From JBBEAM01 sp942491105 (GTDB lineage: Bacteria > Pseudomonadota > Alphaproteobacteria > Kiloniellales > DSM-21159): DNA of 64,000 nt. Below are positions 1 to 8,079 of this stretch, piece after piece. The stretch spans positions 1 to 64,000 of the forward strand of contig CALNZX010000003.1 in NCBI GenBank assembly GCA_942491105.1, written 5' to 3'. A program made the position numbers and the translations under genes. Each line of letters starts with the position of its first letter. Within the stretch, counting starts at the first letter, position 1. A model generated the notes under the pieces. That model ran no database searches, was not told where the DNA came from, and saw only the letters and a list, made by a program, of their open reading frames with translations.

Positions 1-1590
1 AAATCACCATCAGGATCTTGCGCTGCTCGGGGCGGTTGACCAGGCGGCTGTGGGCCCAGAGCAGCGCCTCACCGTCGATGTTTTCCTTCAGCAGGCCTTC
101 GCGCATCATCAGGCCCAAAGCCCGGCGCGAGCGCCGCCACGGCGCGTCGGCGGACTTGTAGATGATGTGGCGCAGGTCGTTGAGGCGTCCCGGCTGGGCC
201 GGCTTGCCGGCGGCAAGCCACGCCTCGCGCGACTGGCCGCCCTTCCAGGCACGGGTGGTAAAGCCCAGAATCTCGACCTTGACGCCGCAGCGTTCCAGCG
301 TGCGCGCGAGAATATCGGCGCTCATCGCCGCCACGGTGATCGGGCGGCCGCGCATCGAGCCCGAATTGTCGATCAGCAGCGTGACCACGGTATCGCGGAA
401 CTCGGTTTCCTTTTCGATCTTGTAGGACAGCGGATAAAGCGGGTTGGTGACCACCCGGGACAGCCGGCCGGCATCGAGCATGCCTTCCTCGAGATCGAAT
501 TCCCACGACCGCGACTGCTGCGCCAGCAGGCGGCGCTGCAGCCGGTTGGCGAGACGGCCGATGATCCCCTGCAAATTGGCGAGCTGCTGGTCGAGATGAT
601 GGCGCAGCCGGTTCAGTTCGTCGGGATCGCACAGATCGTCGGCGTCGATGATCTCGTCGAATTCGACCGAATAGGGCCGGTACAGCGGCTGACGCGTGGT
701 CGGGGCATGCCGTCGGGGCGGCGCTGGTTCTCGGACTGCTCGCCGTCCTCGTCGCCGGTGCCGGGCATCATTTCCTCCTGGCCCTGCTCCGACATCGATT
801 CGTCGCCTTCCTCGGTCTCCATTTCCTCCATCTCGGAGGATTCGGAGCCGCTCATCTCGGCGGTGGCGCCTTCCATGTCGGCATCCTCCGACTCGGCGTC
901 CTCGGTATCCTGATCGTCGGCGTTCTCGCCTTCCTCGCCTTCCTGCTGTTCGGTCGCCTCCGCTTCCTCGTCGATCAGTTCAAGCTCGACCAGAAGCGTC
1001 TTGAGCGCGTCGGCGTAGGCTTCCTGGTCGTCGATGCAGGACGACAGGGCGTCGAAATCGGTGTCGATCTTGTCGGTGATCCAGTCGCGCCACAGCCCGA
1101 CGAGTTGTTCGCCGCCGGCCGGCAGTTTCTCGCCGGTAAGCTTTTCGCGCACCATCAGCCCGATCGCCTCGGACAGCGGCGCGTCCTCGCGCACGTTGAC
1201 CCTCGTGTAGCCGAACGCATCGCACCTGTCTTCGAGCGCGGCGCGCAGATTGTTCGCCACTCCCGCCATCATCCGCGATCCGATGGCCTCGACACGGACG
1301 CGTTCCAGAGATTCGAACACCGCGCGGGCGTTTTCGCCCTGCGGCGCCCGGGTCGAATGAACGGCCTCGTCGTGATAGCGCAGACGCAATGCCATCGCAT
1401 CGGCTTCGCCGCGCAACGCCGCTACCTCATGCGCGGTAAAATCGCGCGACGGGAGCGGAAGGCGGGCCTGGTTGTCCACCAGGCGCGCTTCCGATCCGTA
1501 GACGAGCGTAATGTCCTCGCGTTCCGCGATCGCCCGCATGGCGGCCGCGGTGACGCGGCGGAACTCTTCGGCCGGCTGGTCGTCCGCCAT
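1..1590 (-). pseudogene. cobT: Cobaltochelatase subunit CobT, frame broken, cut by left edge
   Basis: CobT is the VWA-domain partner of CobS; with CobN they insert cobalt into hydrogenobyrinic acid diamide in aerobic B12 synthesis. The N-terminal frame (ATG at 1590, seven bases after the cobS stop) gives a CobT-like start and a long Glu/Asp-rich linker, then falls out of frame. The C-terminal half continues in another frame up to position 2 and shows the MIDAS motif DNSGS near 370. The switch maps to a G run at 702-705 on the plus strand (CCCC on the coding strand); one added C restores MPPTTRQPLYRPYSVEFDE. It is therefore either a one-base sequencing deletion or a true frameshift. The 3' end lies outside the window. 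Confidence 0.85.
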
Positions 1591-1597
1591 AAGCCCG

Positions 1598-2610
1598 TCA
1601 GGCCGCTGTCTGGGTCTGTTTGAGCTCGGGCAGTTCCTCGCCGAAACAGCGCTGGTAGTATTCGGCCACGGTCGTCCGTTCCAGCTCGTCGCACTTGTTC
1701 AGGAAGGTCATGCGGAACGCGGTGCCGATATCGCCGAAGATCTCGGTGTTCTCGGCCCAGGTGATCACCGTGCGTGGCGACATGACGGTCGAGATGTCGC
1801 CCGCCATGAACCCGGCGCGCGACAGATCGGCGACGCGGACCATCGAGCCGATCATTTTGGCGGCCCGTCCTCGTCCTTGTCGTATGTCGGGCACCTTCGA
1901 CAGCACGATCGCCGTTTCCTCGTCATGCGGGAGGTAATTGAGCGTCGTGACAAGGTTCCAGCGGTCGAGCTGGCCCTGGTTGATCTGCTGGGTGCCGTGA
2001 TACAGCCCGGTGGTGTCGCCGAGCCCGACGGTGTTCGCGGTCGCGAGCAGCCGGAAGGCCGGGATGCGGCCGCAGGACGCGGTTCTGGTCGAGCAACGTC
2101 ATCTTGCCGTCGACTTCGAGCACGCGCTGGATGACGAACATGACGTCCGGGCGGCCGGCGTCGTACTCGTCGAAGACCAGCGCCATCGGGCTCTGCAGCG
2201 CCCAGGGCAGGATGCCGTCGCGGAATTCGGTGATCTGCTTGCCGTCGCGGATGACGATGGCGTCCTTGCCGATCAAGTCGATGCGCGAGATATGGCTGTC
2301 GAGGTTGACCCGGATGCAGGACCAGTTGAGCCGGGCGGCGACCTGCTCGATATGCGTCGACTTGCCGGTTCCGTGAAAGCCCTGGATCAGCAGGCGCCGG
2401 TTATGGGCGAAGGCGACCAGGATCGCGAGCGTCGTGTCGCGATCGAAGCAGTAGGTCGGATCGAGATCGGGGACGTACTCGGTCTGCTTGCTGAAGGCGG
2501 GCACTTCCATGTCGATATCGAGATCGAAGATCTTCGCGCGCCGAAATCGTGGTATCCGGCAGGTCGATCTCGCTGATATCTGCGATTGCGGTTTTGGTCT
2601 TAGAAGCCAT
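1598..2610 (-). pseudogene. cobS: Cobaltochelatase AAA+ subunit CobS, several frame breaks
   Basis: AAA+ ATPase of the CobN-CobS-CobT cobalt chelatase. The ATG at 2610 has GGAG six bases upstream. The protein is spread over three frames: an N-terminal piece (LPDTTISAR), a central piece with Walker A GFHGTGKST and Walker B ALVFDEYDAG, and a C-terminal piece with STVMSPRTVITWAENTEIF and FLNKCDELER. One extra base near 2545-2550 and one near 2058-2063 explain the switches. A further compensating pair between about 1858 and 1892 would restore a YDKDED-like stretch; this last pair is less certain. All expected family blocks are present in order and nothing large is missing, which favours point indels. 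It sits directly upstream of cobT in one transcription unit. Confidence 0.85.
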
Positions 2611-2654
2611 TCAACTCCGTTCCTTAAAACGAAAACGTAAATAAACGATCCGCG

Positions 2655-2873
2655 CTAGGTCAGCCGGTCGCTGTGCCTCAACGTCGTATAGGCGTGATTG
2701 ACCGATTTTAGCCGTTCTTCCGCCCTCTTGTCGCCCCCGTTTGCGTCGGGATGCAACGATTTCGCAAGCATTTTGTATCGCGCCTTCACATCATCGCGGC
2801 TAACCGGCGGGTTATCCATCATAGTGACTCCCAGAAGCTCGCCCAAGGTCGAGGGGGAGCTGAAGTTCTTCAT
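2655..2873 (-). CDS. Mini J-domain (DnaJ-like) protein
   Basis: A 72-residue protein that is almost only a J domain: helix II KARYKMLAKSL, the HPD tripeptide (SLHPDANGG), then helix III EERLKSVNHAYTTL. J domains stimulate DnaK ATPase. J-domain proteins are common just upstream of cobS in alphaproteobacteria, but those I know are near 200 residues, so this one is short. The ATG at 2873 has no clear ribosome site and lies inside the end of the upstream ribbon-helix-helix gene (62-base overlap), so translation is probably coupled. An in-frame upstream start is possible but would add non-homologous residues. It ends 45 bases before cobS. Confidence 0.7.
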   Translation of the reverse strand: MKNFSSPSTLGELLGVTMMDNPPVSRDDVKARYKMLAKSLHPDANGGDKRAEERLKSVNHAYTTLRHSDRLT

Positions 2874-3039
2874 GCCCGTAGCGCTCAAGGAAGTCGGCAA
2901 TCGCCTTGCGCGCGATCCACGACAGTGACACGTCGTGCCTTTCAGCAAGAGCGGAAAGGCCTGCATGATCCTGCACTGATAGTGACACCGTTATCCGTTG
3001 CCCCTTTTTTGCACTGATCATAGCGTATGTTCTCTTCAT
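2812..3039 (-). CDS. Ribbon-helix-helix (CopG-like) protein
   Basis: A 75-residue protein with a beta strand (QRITVSLSVQDH) followed by helices ALAERHDVSLSWIARKAIADFLERYG. This is the arrangement of the CopG/Arc ribbon-helix-helix fold that binds DNA as a dimer. ATG at 3039 is chosen because the fold begins soon after; an alternative start ten codons upstream exists at 3069. It overlaps the J-domain gene by 62 bases and lies upstream of cobS-cobT on the same strand, so it could be the regulator of this unit or an antitoxin-like orphan. No toxin gene is seen next to it. The fold is fairly sure; the role is inference. Confidence 0.65.
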   Translation of the reverse strand: MKRTYAMISAKKGQRITVSLSVQDHAGLSALAERHDVSLSWIARKAIADFLERYGHEELQLPLDLGRASGSHYDG

Positions 3040-3138
3040 GTTCTCGTCTAGCGCCAAAAGCTCCCTCACTCAGAATCACAATGCATCACTTTTCTGCGCA
3101 ATGGAAACTTTGATATGCTAGCCATAAGCACATAACAC

Positions 3139-3309
3139 CTAGAGCGGCGGGTAGAGGCAGACCAGAAACCGCTTGTTGCCCGGCTGCTCGACCAGGACGC
3201 GGCAGTTCTCCGCGCCGCTGGCCTTGCGCTCGGCGATCAAGGCTTTGATTTGCGCCTCGCTGAGCCCCGCGTCCAGAGGCTCCTTCGTCTCTATGGGATA
3301 GGACGGCAT
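3139..3309 (-). CDS. Small 56-residue hypothetical protein
   Basis: A short reading frame starting ATG at 3309 with GGAG eight bases upstream on the coding strand. The product begins MPSYPIETKEPLDAG and has a helix LSEAQIKALIAERKASG, then ENCRVLVEQPGNKRFLVCLY, ending in PPL. Codon use fits the neighbours and the alternating pattern of the last third suggests two beta strands. There is no signal peptide and I recognise no family. The reading frame in the same region that spans 3086-3370 has a composition typical of an out-of-frame shadow. Confidence 0.6.
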   Translation of the reverse strand: MPSYPIETKEPLDAGLSEAQIKALIAERKASGAENCRVLVEQPGNKRFLVCLYPPL

Positions 3310-3359
3310 CGGTTTTTCTCCACGCAGTTGGCCCTAGGGTCTCGCGCCCGGCGCGCGGG

Positions 3360-4391
3360 CTATCCGGCAAGCCCCGCCATGGCGGCGCGCCATTTCTGGC
3401 GGTCGGCGGCCTCCTTGGCGGTCAGCGGCACGAGGCGTTTGAGCAGGGTCTTCGCCTTCTCGCCGCTGACGTCGGCGGCCATGTCGTCCTCTGGATACTG
3501 CGCCTCTATGAAGGGCACGGAGGCGGCGAAGCCGGCCTTGATCAGCGGCACCAGCGCCTTGGCCTTGTCGGCATCGAGCGCGTCGATCGCCTTGACGATG
3601 TCGGCGCGCTCGGTAAAGGCCTCCGGGCTGGCGGCGCCCGGCGAGATCGTCGCGAAGAGAGCCTGCTCGGCCGCCTGGGACTGCTCCTTGGCGGAGGCCG
3701 CCGTCGCCTTGATCGCGCCGGGGATCGAACCGGCGAACTGGTATTCCTGAAGGTCGCTGCGCGCCAGCCAGAGGGGGTAGCTGTCGATATCCTTGGACCA
3801 GCGCTGCAGGATGCGCGCGCGGATGGTGTCGCGGCCGGCCTGCATCTGCGCCATCAGGGCGGGCAGCGCCTGATCGTAGAGCACCGCCTTGTCGTACTGC
3901 GCCTTGACGCCGCCGAGGCCGCCGGACACCGCCGAGAGCACCTGGCTGGCGGGCCCGGCGATCAAGGTGCCCGCGGCGTCGACCACGGCGTCGACGCCGC
4001 CGACGCCGAGATCGGCGCGGGCGTTGCCCTTCGCCAGGGCCTGGATGTATTCCTCGAAATAGGCGTCGATTACGGCGATGCGCTTTTCGATGAAGCCATT
4101 GCGGATCTTCTTGGCATCGAGAGGCGGCGGCGGCGCCGACGCGCCGGGCGTGGCGGAGGCTGGCCCGCTGCCGCCCTCAGCGCTTGTGGAGGCCGTGCTT
4201 CCGGCGGCGCTGCCCGTGGCCGGGACCTCGCAACTGCCGCCGTAGATCTGGACATAGGCCTCGCAAAAGTCGCGATCGACCTCGACGAGGGTTTCTTGCG
4301 TATCGGCGGCCGAGTCCGGGAACTGATCTATTCCCGCGCAGCCCGCCAGAAGAAGCCCACAGATGAATGTACTGCCCCAGCGCCCGTTCAT
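3360..4391 (-). CDS. Predicted lipoprotein of unknown function
   Basis: A 343-residue protein starting MNGRWGSTFICGLLLAGC, a classic lipoprotein signal with the lipid-modified Cys at residue 18. Residues about 55-90 form a Ser/Thr/Ala/Pro-rich linker, followed by an Ala-rich mostly helical domain to the end. Cys residues at about 43 and 54 could form a disulfide in the periplasm. No enzyme motif or known domain was recognised. It is transcribed away from the cupin lipoprotein at 4688; the 296 bases between them hold no gene that I can see and probably carry both promoters. Confidence 0.75.
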   Translation of the reverse strand: MNGRWGSTFICGLLLAGCAGIDQFPDSAADTQETLVEVDRDFCEAYVQIYGGSCEVPATGSAAGSTASTSAEGGSGPASATPGASAPPPPLDAKKIRNGFIEKRIAVIDAYFEEYIQALAKGNARADLGVGGVDAVVDAAGTLIAGPASQVLSAVSGGLGGVKAQYDKAVLYDQALPALMAQMQAGRDTIRARILQRWSKDIDSYPLWLARSDLQEYQFAGSIPGAIKATAASAKEQSQAAEQALFATISPGAASPEAFTERADIVKAIDALDADKAKALVPLIKAGFAASVPFIEAQYPEDDMAADVSGEKAKTLLKRLVPLTAKEAADRQKWRAAMAGLAG

Positions 4392-4687
4392 CGTTACGCC
4401 CCCTTACGGCCTTGCAACGAATTTCCGCACCAAAACTTAGCCAGTAACGAAGATTAACCCCGCCCACTATTCCCGCTCAAGTCGCATTTTGAAACGCTAT
4501 GAGTCTCAATAAGTTAATTTTATCCGGCGCCCGGCCCTCTGCGCCGCAGAAGACCGCCGCCGAGGCCAGGAGAGGCCGGCTTCACGCTTTTGCCCGCGCC
4601 TGGCGGAGCAGCTAGAACTGGCGTCCGTCTCCGCCGGCGGCTAAGTACGGTGGCGAGATAACACAAGACATTCCGGGGGGAATCGCC

Positions 4688-5173
4688 GTGCCGTTGAACC
4701 GACTGAAAAGCCTGGGGGCCCTGGCCCTGATCGCCACCCTCTTCGCCGCCCTCGCCGCCTGCGCCGCGCCGCAGAAGCCCGCCGCCGGGGCCGCGCCAGA
4801 GTCCGAGGCCGCGCCCGCCCTGGCACCGGTGCGCGCCGAGCTGCTGCTGCAGAGCGAGGAGACGATCCTGGGCGAGCCCATCGTCTATCCGGCCGAGGGG
4901 CCGGCGCGGATCACCATGGCCATCGTCATCATCGAGCCCGGCGCGCGCACCGGCTGGCACACCCACGGCGCGCCGCTGGCCGCCTATATGCTCGACGGCG
5001 AGCTGACGGTGACCTACCAGGGCGAAGGCGCGCGGGTCTACCGGGCCGGCGATGCCCTGGTCGAGGCCATGGCGGTCTCCCACGAGGGGCATAACCGGGG
5101 ACGCGAGACGGTGCGCATCCTGGCGGTCTTCGCCGGCAGCACGGGCACGGCGAACACCCTGCCCGATCACTGA
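4688..5173 (+). CDS. Cupin-domain lipoprotein
   Basis: A 161-residue protein with a GTG start preceded by a GGGGGG ribosome site. The leader ends in LAAC, giving a lipobox with Cys at 25. The mature part carries a small cupin barrel: PGARTGWHTHGAPLAAYMLDGELTV corresponds to cupin motif 1 (His-x-His-x(n)-Glu), and AGDALVEAMAVSHEGHN to motif 2. The retained His/Glu positions suggest a bound metal. Such single-cupin lipoproteins are widespread in proteobacteria, but their substrates are usually unknown. It stands alone on its strand. Confidence 0.75.
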   Translation: MPLNRLKSLGALALIATLFAALAACAAPQKPAAGAAPESEAAPALAPVRAELLLQSEETILGEPIVYPAEGPARITMAIVIIEPGARTGWHTHGAPLAAYMLDGELTVTYQGEGARVYRAGDALVEAMAVSHEGHNRGRETVRILAVFAGSTGTANTLPDH

Positions 5174-5320
5174 GCGGCGCGGCGCCGGGCGGCGCCGGGC
5201 GGATCATGCTGCAGCTGCACAGTAACCGGGCCGCTTCCGGCGGCTGACCACGCGGATGACGTTTCGTAAACCGCCCCGCCACGCAGGCGCCGCAACGAAT
5301 ACTTCATTTTTGGAACAGGT

Positions 5321-5337
5321 TCCTGTCCTTGACAGGA
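5321..5337. promoter_or_regulatory. Inverted repeat overlapping a TTGACA box
   Basis: TCCTGTC and GACAGGA form a perfect 7-base inverted repeat with a CTT loop, and the right side overlaps TTGACA at 5329-5334, a consensus -35 hexamer for the plus strand. A partial palindrome (GGAACAGGTTCC) abuts it on the left. No good -10 was found at the proper distance. The site lies in the 285-base gap between the cupin gene and the 78-residue gene and may be an operator for the latter. This is reading only, without comparison. Confidence 0.35.
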
Positions 5338-5458
5338 CGCATGTTGCGCTGCAGCATTGGCGCGTCGATTCAAGAGCAACAACAGTCCGCACGCCACGGC
5401 GCAGCGGGCGTCAAGGAAAGGAAACGCCTCCATCCCGGTTCCATGGAGGTCCAGTCAC

Positions 5459-5695
5459 ATGCAGAACATCACCGCCACGCCCGCCCCCCGCCTGAAGTCC
5501 CCCCGCCTGAAATCCCCCAGCTACGAAGAGATCGAGCGCAGCATCTACGCTGGCCGCGCCCTGCGCAGCGCCGCGGCCTTCGCCTTCTTCTCCGGCATCG
5601 CCGGCGGCATCGCCCGGGTCTTCAACGGCCTGCGCCACCGCGAAACCACCCACTGGCCCGTCAGCAACCTGCGGCAGCACCCCCACGCCGGCTAG
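5459..5695 (+). CDS. Small 78-residue protein with a hydrophobic segment
   Basis: ATG at 5459 follows a good ribosome site (GGAGG, about ten bases upstream). The product begins MQNITATPAPRLKS, contains a short duplication (RLKSPRLKSP), then YEEIERSIYAGRALRSAAAF and a short hydrophobic stretch AAFAFFSGIAGGIARVF, and ends in a polar tail with several His residues. The size and layout resemble the short DUF1127-type proteins of alphaproteobacteria, but the diagnostic C-terminal LxDIGL motif is missing, so I do not assign it. A longer frame from 5357 is open, but the ribosome site supports this start. Confidence 0.6.
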   Translation: MQNITATPAPRLKSPRLKSPSYEEIERSIYAGRALRSAAAFAFFSGIAGGIARVFNGLRHRETTHWPVSNLRQHPHAG

Positions 5696-5782
5696 GCCGC
5701 CGCGCCGCGGCGCCCTTGGCCCCTCGCGATAGGCGCGTGTAAGCTCCCGCGGACACCGAGTCGCGAGTCTGGAGCGGAACGC

Positions 5783-6346
5783 ATGATCTATCTGGTGGGG
5801 GGCTGCAGCCGCAGCGGCAAGACCACCTTGGCGCGCCGCCTGCTGGCCGAGCGCGGCCTGCCCTATTTCGGAACCGACTACCTGATGCGCAGCCTGCAGG
5901 CCGCGCGCCTGGGCGGCATCTCGGCCAAGGACGACGACCTGGAGACGGCGCAAAAACTGCAGGAAACCCTGATCTATCTGGTCAGCGCGCTGGGCTACGA
6001 CAACCACGACTACCTGCTCGAGGGCGTGCATCTCACCGCCAAGGTGATCCGCTGCAGCATCGACAACATCGCGCATCCGATCCGGGGCTGCCTGCTCGGT
6101 TATCCCGGCACCGCCCCGGCGGACAAGCTGGCGGCGCTGGAGGCCCAGGGCCGCGCCGACAACGACTGGCTGCGCAGCTTCGCCCCGGAGGCCCAGCTCG
6201 GCTTCCTGCAGCGCCAGAGCGATATCAGCCGCCAGCAGCGGCAAGAGGCCGCCGAGTCCGGCATTGCCTTCTTCGACAGCGGCGCGGATTTCGACGCCGC
6301 GCTCGACGACGCCCGCCGGGAATTGCTGAATCTACCCTCAAGCTGA
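5783..6346 (+). CDS. P-loop kinase-like protein
   Basis: A 187-residue soluble protein opening with MIYLVGGCSRSGKTTLA, a Walker A motif right at the N terminus as in adenylate-kinase-like and 2-phosphoglycerate-kinase-like NTPases. Residues GTDYLMRSLQ around 35 resemble the substrate-binding helix of such kinases, and DYLLEGVHLT near 75 fits a Walker B-like strand. The substrate cannot be told. It starts ATG at 5783, stands between two unrelated small genes, and shows no signal peptide or membrane segment. Confidence 0.7.
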   Translation: MIYLVGGCSRSGKTTLARRLLAERGLPYFGTDYLMRSLQAARLGGISAKDDDLETAQKLQETLIYLVSALGYDNHDYLLEGVHLTAKVIRCSIDNIAHPIRGCLLGYPGTAPADKLAALEAQGRADNDWLRSFAPEAQLGFLQRQSDISRQQRQEAAESGIAFFDSGADFDAALDDARRELLNLPSS

Positions 6347-6481
6347 ATACTCGCTCGGTTATTCTATTTATACGATAAAACATAGACTTAATAGAACGCC
6401 GCGCCGCCGCTCTCGGCTTTCAAAGGCTTGACCCCGCCTATAAGATTCCGCTGAACGACTCGAGTCGCGTGGTGCGTAGGA

Positions 6482-7027
6482 ATGCAAATTCTGGAGTTTC
6501 AGCCCTATGCCGAGCCCGTCCGCCAGGTGTGGCGCTGGTGGTCCTCCGCCATGCTGTCCCTCGGCCGGCCGCCGCGGCGCAGCGAGGTCGATCCCGGCGC
6601 TTTCCTGCAGGCCCTCACTCAAGTCTGGCTGGTCGAATGGCTGGCCGAACAGGATAACTTCCGCTACCGCCTGGCGGGCGAGGACATCAACCGCACCCAC
6701 GGCTTTTCCCTCAAGGGCAAGACCCTGGAAGAAATCTTTCCCGCGGAGTCCTGCGCGCGCATCGGCGGCGCCTGGCGCCAGGTGCTGGGCCAGCCCGCGA
6801 TCTCCTATCAGGTGGGCAGCATCTACGAGGACGGCCAGACCGCGCGCAGCGGCGAACGGCTGGTGCTGCCGCTGCTCGCCGAGCACGGCATGACCCCGAT
6901 CTACCTGCTCGGCATCACCTCGCATCCGCGCGAGCTGCCGGTGCAGGCAATCGATGCCCTGACGCTGCAGCCGAACCACAACCACAGCTTCATCTCGCTC
7001 AAGGAACTGCTCGCCAGGAAGGCCTAG
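6482..7027 (+). CDS. PAS_5 (DUF1457) domain protein
   Basis: A 181-residue cytoplasmic protein of the PAS_5 type, common in Rhodospirillales and related alphaproteobacteria. Features are WRWWSSAMLSLGRPPRRSEVDP near the start, a fold with FRYRLAGEDINRTHGFSLKGKT (typical for this family), and the final strand LVLPLLAEHGMTPIYLLGI. There is no output domain. These proteins probably sense a small ligand, but the ligand is unknown. A second member of the family lies at 19374 in this window. The 3' end overlaps the convergent regulator gene by four bases. Confidence 0.8.
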   Translation: MQILEFQPYAEPVRQVWRWWSSAMLSLGRPPRRSEVDPGAFLQALTQVWLVEWLAEQDNFRYRLAGEDINRTHGFSLKGKTLEEIFPAESCARIGGAWRQVLGQPAISYQVGSIYEDGQTARSGERLVLPLLAEHGMTPIYLLGITSHPRELPVQAIDALTLQPNHNHSFISLKELLARKA

Positions 7028-7929
7028 GGTCCGTTGTAGTGGATCCGCCCGAGGTCGGAGACGTCGTAGCCGCCCATCGCCGCGGCGCGGTCGTAGAAGG
7101 CCTCGCTGCGGCAAAAGGCGAAGAGCTTCTGCAGCGGCGGCGCGAAGAAATCCCGGCGGCTGGCCAGCAGGTCGAAGCGCTCGACCGTGACCGGCGTGAA
7201 GTTCAGCTCCAGGGCGTTGGCGACCGCCTCGATGGCGAAGCCGGCGTCGGCCCGCTTCTCCAGCACCGCCATGCCGAGATCGGTCTCGCCATGGGCGATC
7301 TCCTCGGTCCAGCGAATCTCCTTGGGGTCGATGCCCTTGGCCTCCAATAGCTGCTCGAGCAGCAGCTGGCTGCCGGCGGTGGCCTGGCGGCGCACCACCC
7401 GGCCATAGACCAGATCGGGCAGCGCGTGGATACCGGCCGGGTTGTCCGGCGCCACGATCACGCCCTGGCGGCGCATCGCCCATTCCATCAGCGCCACCGG
7501 TCGGTTGCCCAGGGCGGCGCGCACCGTGGCGACGTTGAAACTCGGCCCATCGCGCTCGAAGATATGCAGCGCGGCGGCCACGGCCTCGCCCCTGGCGAAG
7601 CGCGCGATGCCGTCGAGGCTGCCGCCGGGCAGCATCGCCAGGCCGCAGCCCGACTGCTTGACCGCCCAGTCGAGCAGCGGGTCCTGGGAACCGGCGATCA
7701 CCGGCGGCGGCGCCGGCGTGGCGGTCTTGCCCTCGGCGTTCTCGGCCAGCCAGAGATCGATCAGCGTCTTGGGAAACAGCCACTTGCCGGTCACCTTGGT
7801 GCAGGGGATCGCTTTCTGCTTGAGCAGTTCGTAGACCCGGCGCTCCTTGATGCGCAGATAGGCCGCCACCTCCTTGGTGGTCATGAAGTCGCTGCCCGCG
7901 GCGCCATCGTGCTCTTCCGGATCGCTCAT
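7024..7929 (-). CDS. HTH regulator fused to a periplasmic-binding-like domain
   Basis: A 301-residue regulator. The N terminus is an excisionase-type helix-turn-helix (MTTKEVAAYLRIKERRVYELL...GKWLFPKTLIDLWL, about residues 16-65). The rest is a substrate-binding fold like that of molybdate-binding proteins, with AGSQDPLLDWAVKQSGCGLAMLPGGSLDGI and HGETDLGMAVLEKRADAGFAIEAVA. Homologous arrangements are known beside formate-dehydrogenase and molybdenum genes. It is divergent from the polyferredoxin gene at 8080, and moaA lies at 15 kb, so control of molybdenum or formate metabolism is a reasonable inference. The ATG at 7929 has AAAGG upstream; a TTG five codons earlier is less likely. Confidence 0.75.
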   Translation of the reverse strand: MSDPEEHDGAAGSDFMTTKEVAAYLRIKERRVYELLKQKAIPCTKVTGKWLFPKTLIDLWLAENAEGKTATPAPPPVIAGSQDPLLDWAVKQSGCGLAMLPGGSLDGIARFARGEAVAAALHIFERDGPSFNVATVRAALGNRPVALMEWAMRRQGVIVAPDNPAGIHALPDLVYGRVVRRQATAGSQLLLEQLLEAKGIDPKEIRWTEEIAHGETDLGMAVLEKRADAGFAIEAVANALELNFTPVTVERFDLLASRRDFFAPPLQKLFAFCRSEAFYDRAAAMGGYDVSDLGRIHYNGP

Positions 7930-8079
7930 TCTCGGCCTTTTCAAAGCTTTAGAAACTCAACGCTTGATCGTTCGCGGTTTTCGCGATTTGGTGATCCTAA
8001 TTCAATAGAGAGACGCCGTCAGCGCGGGAACCATCCGGCCCGCGCCAAGACGCGCCATCGAAGATCGGGAGAGAGTGCC

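Noticed and set aside
69..632. Minus-strand frame of 187 codons in the cobT region
   Set aside because: It is neither of the two frames that code CobT blocks and has shadow composition.
7426..8079. N-terminal 218 residues open in frame upstream of the polyferredoxin
   Set aside because: It is antisense to the HTH regulator, has shadow composition, and a good ribosome site and normal start lie at 8080.
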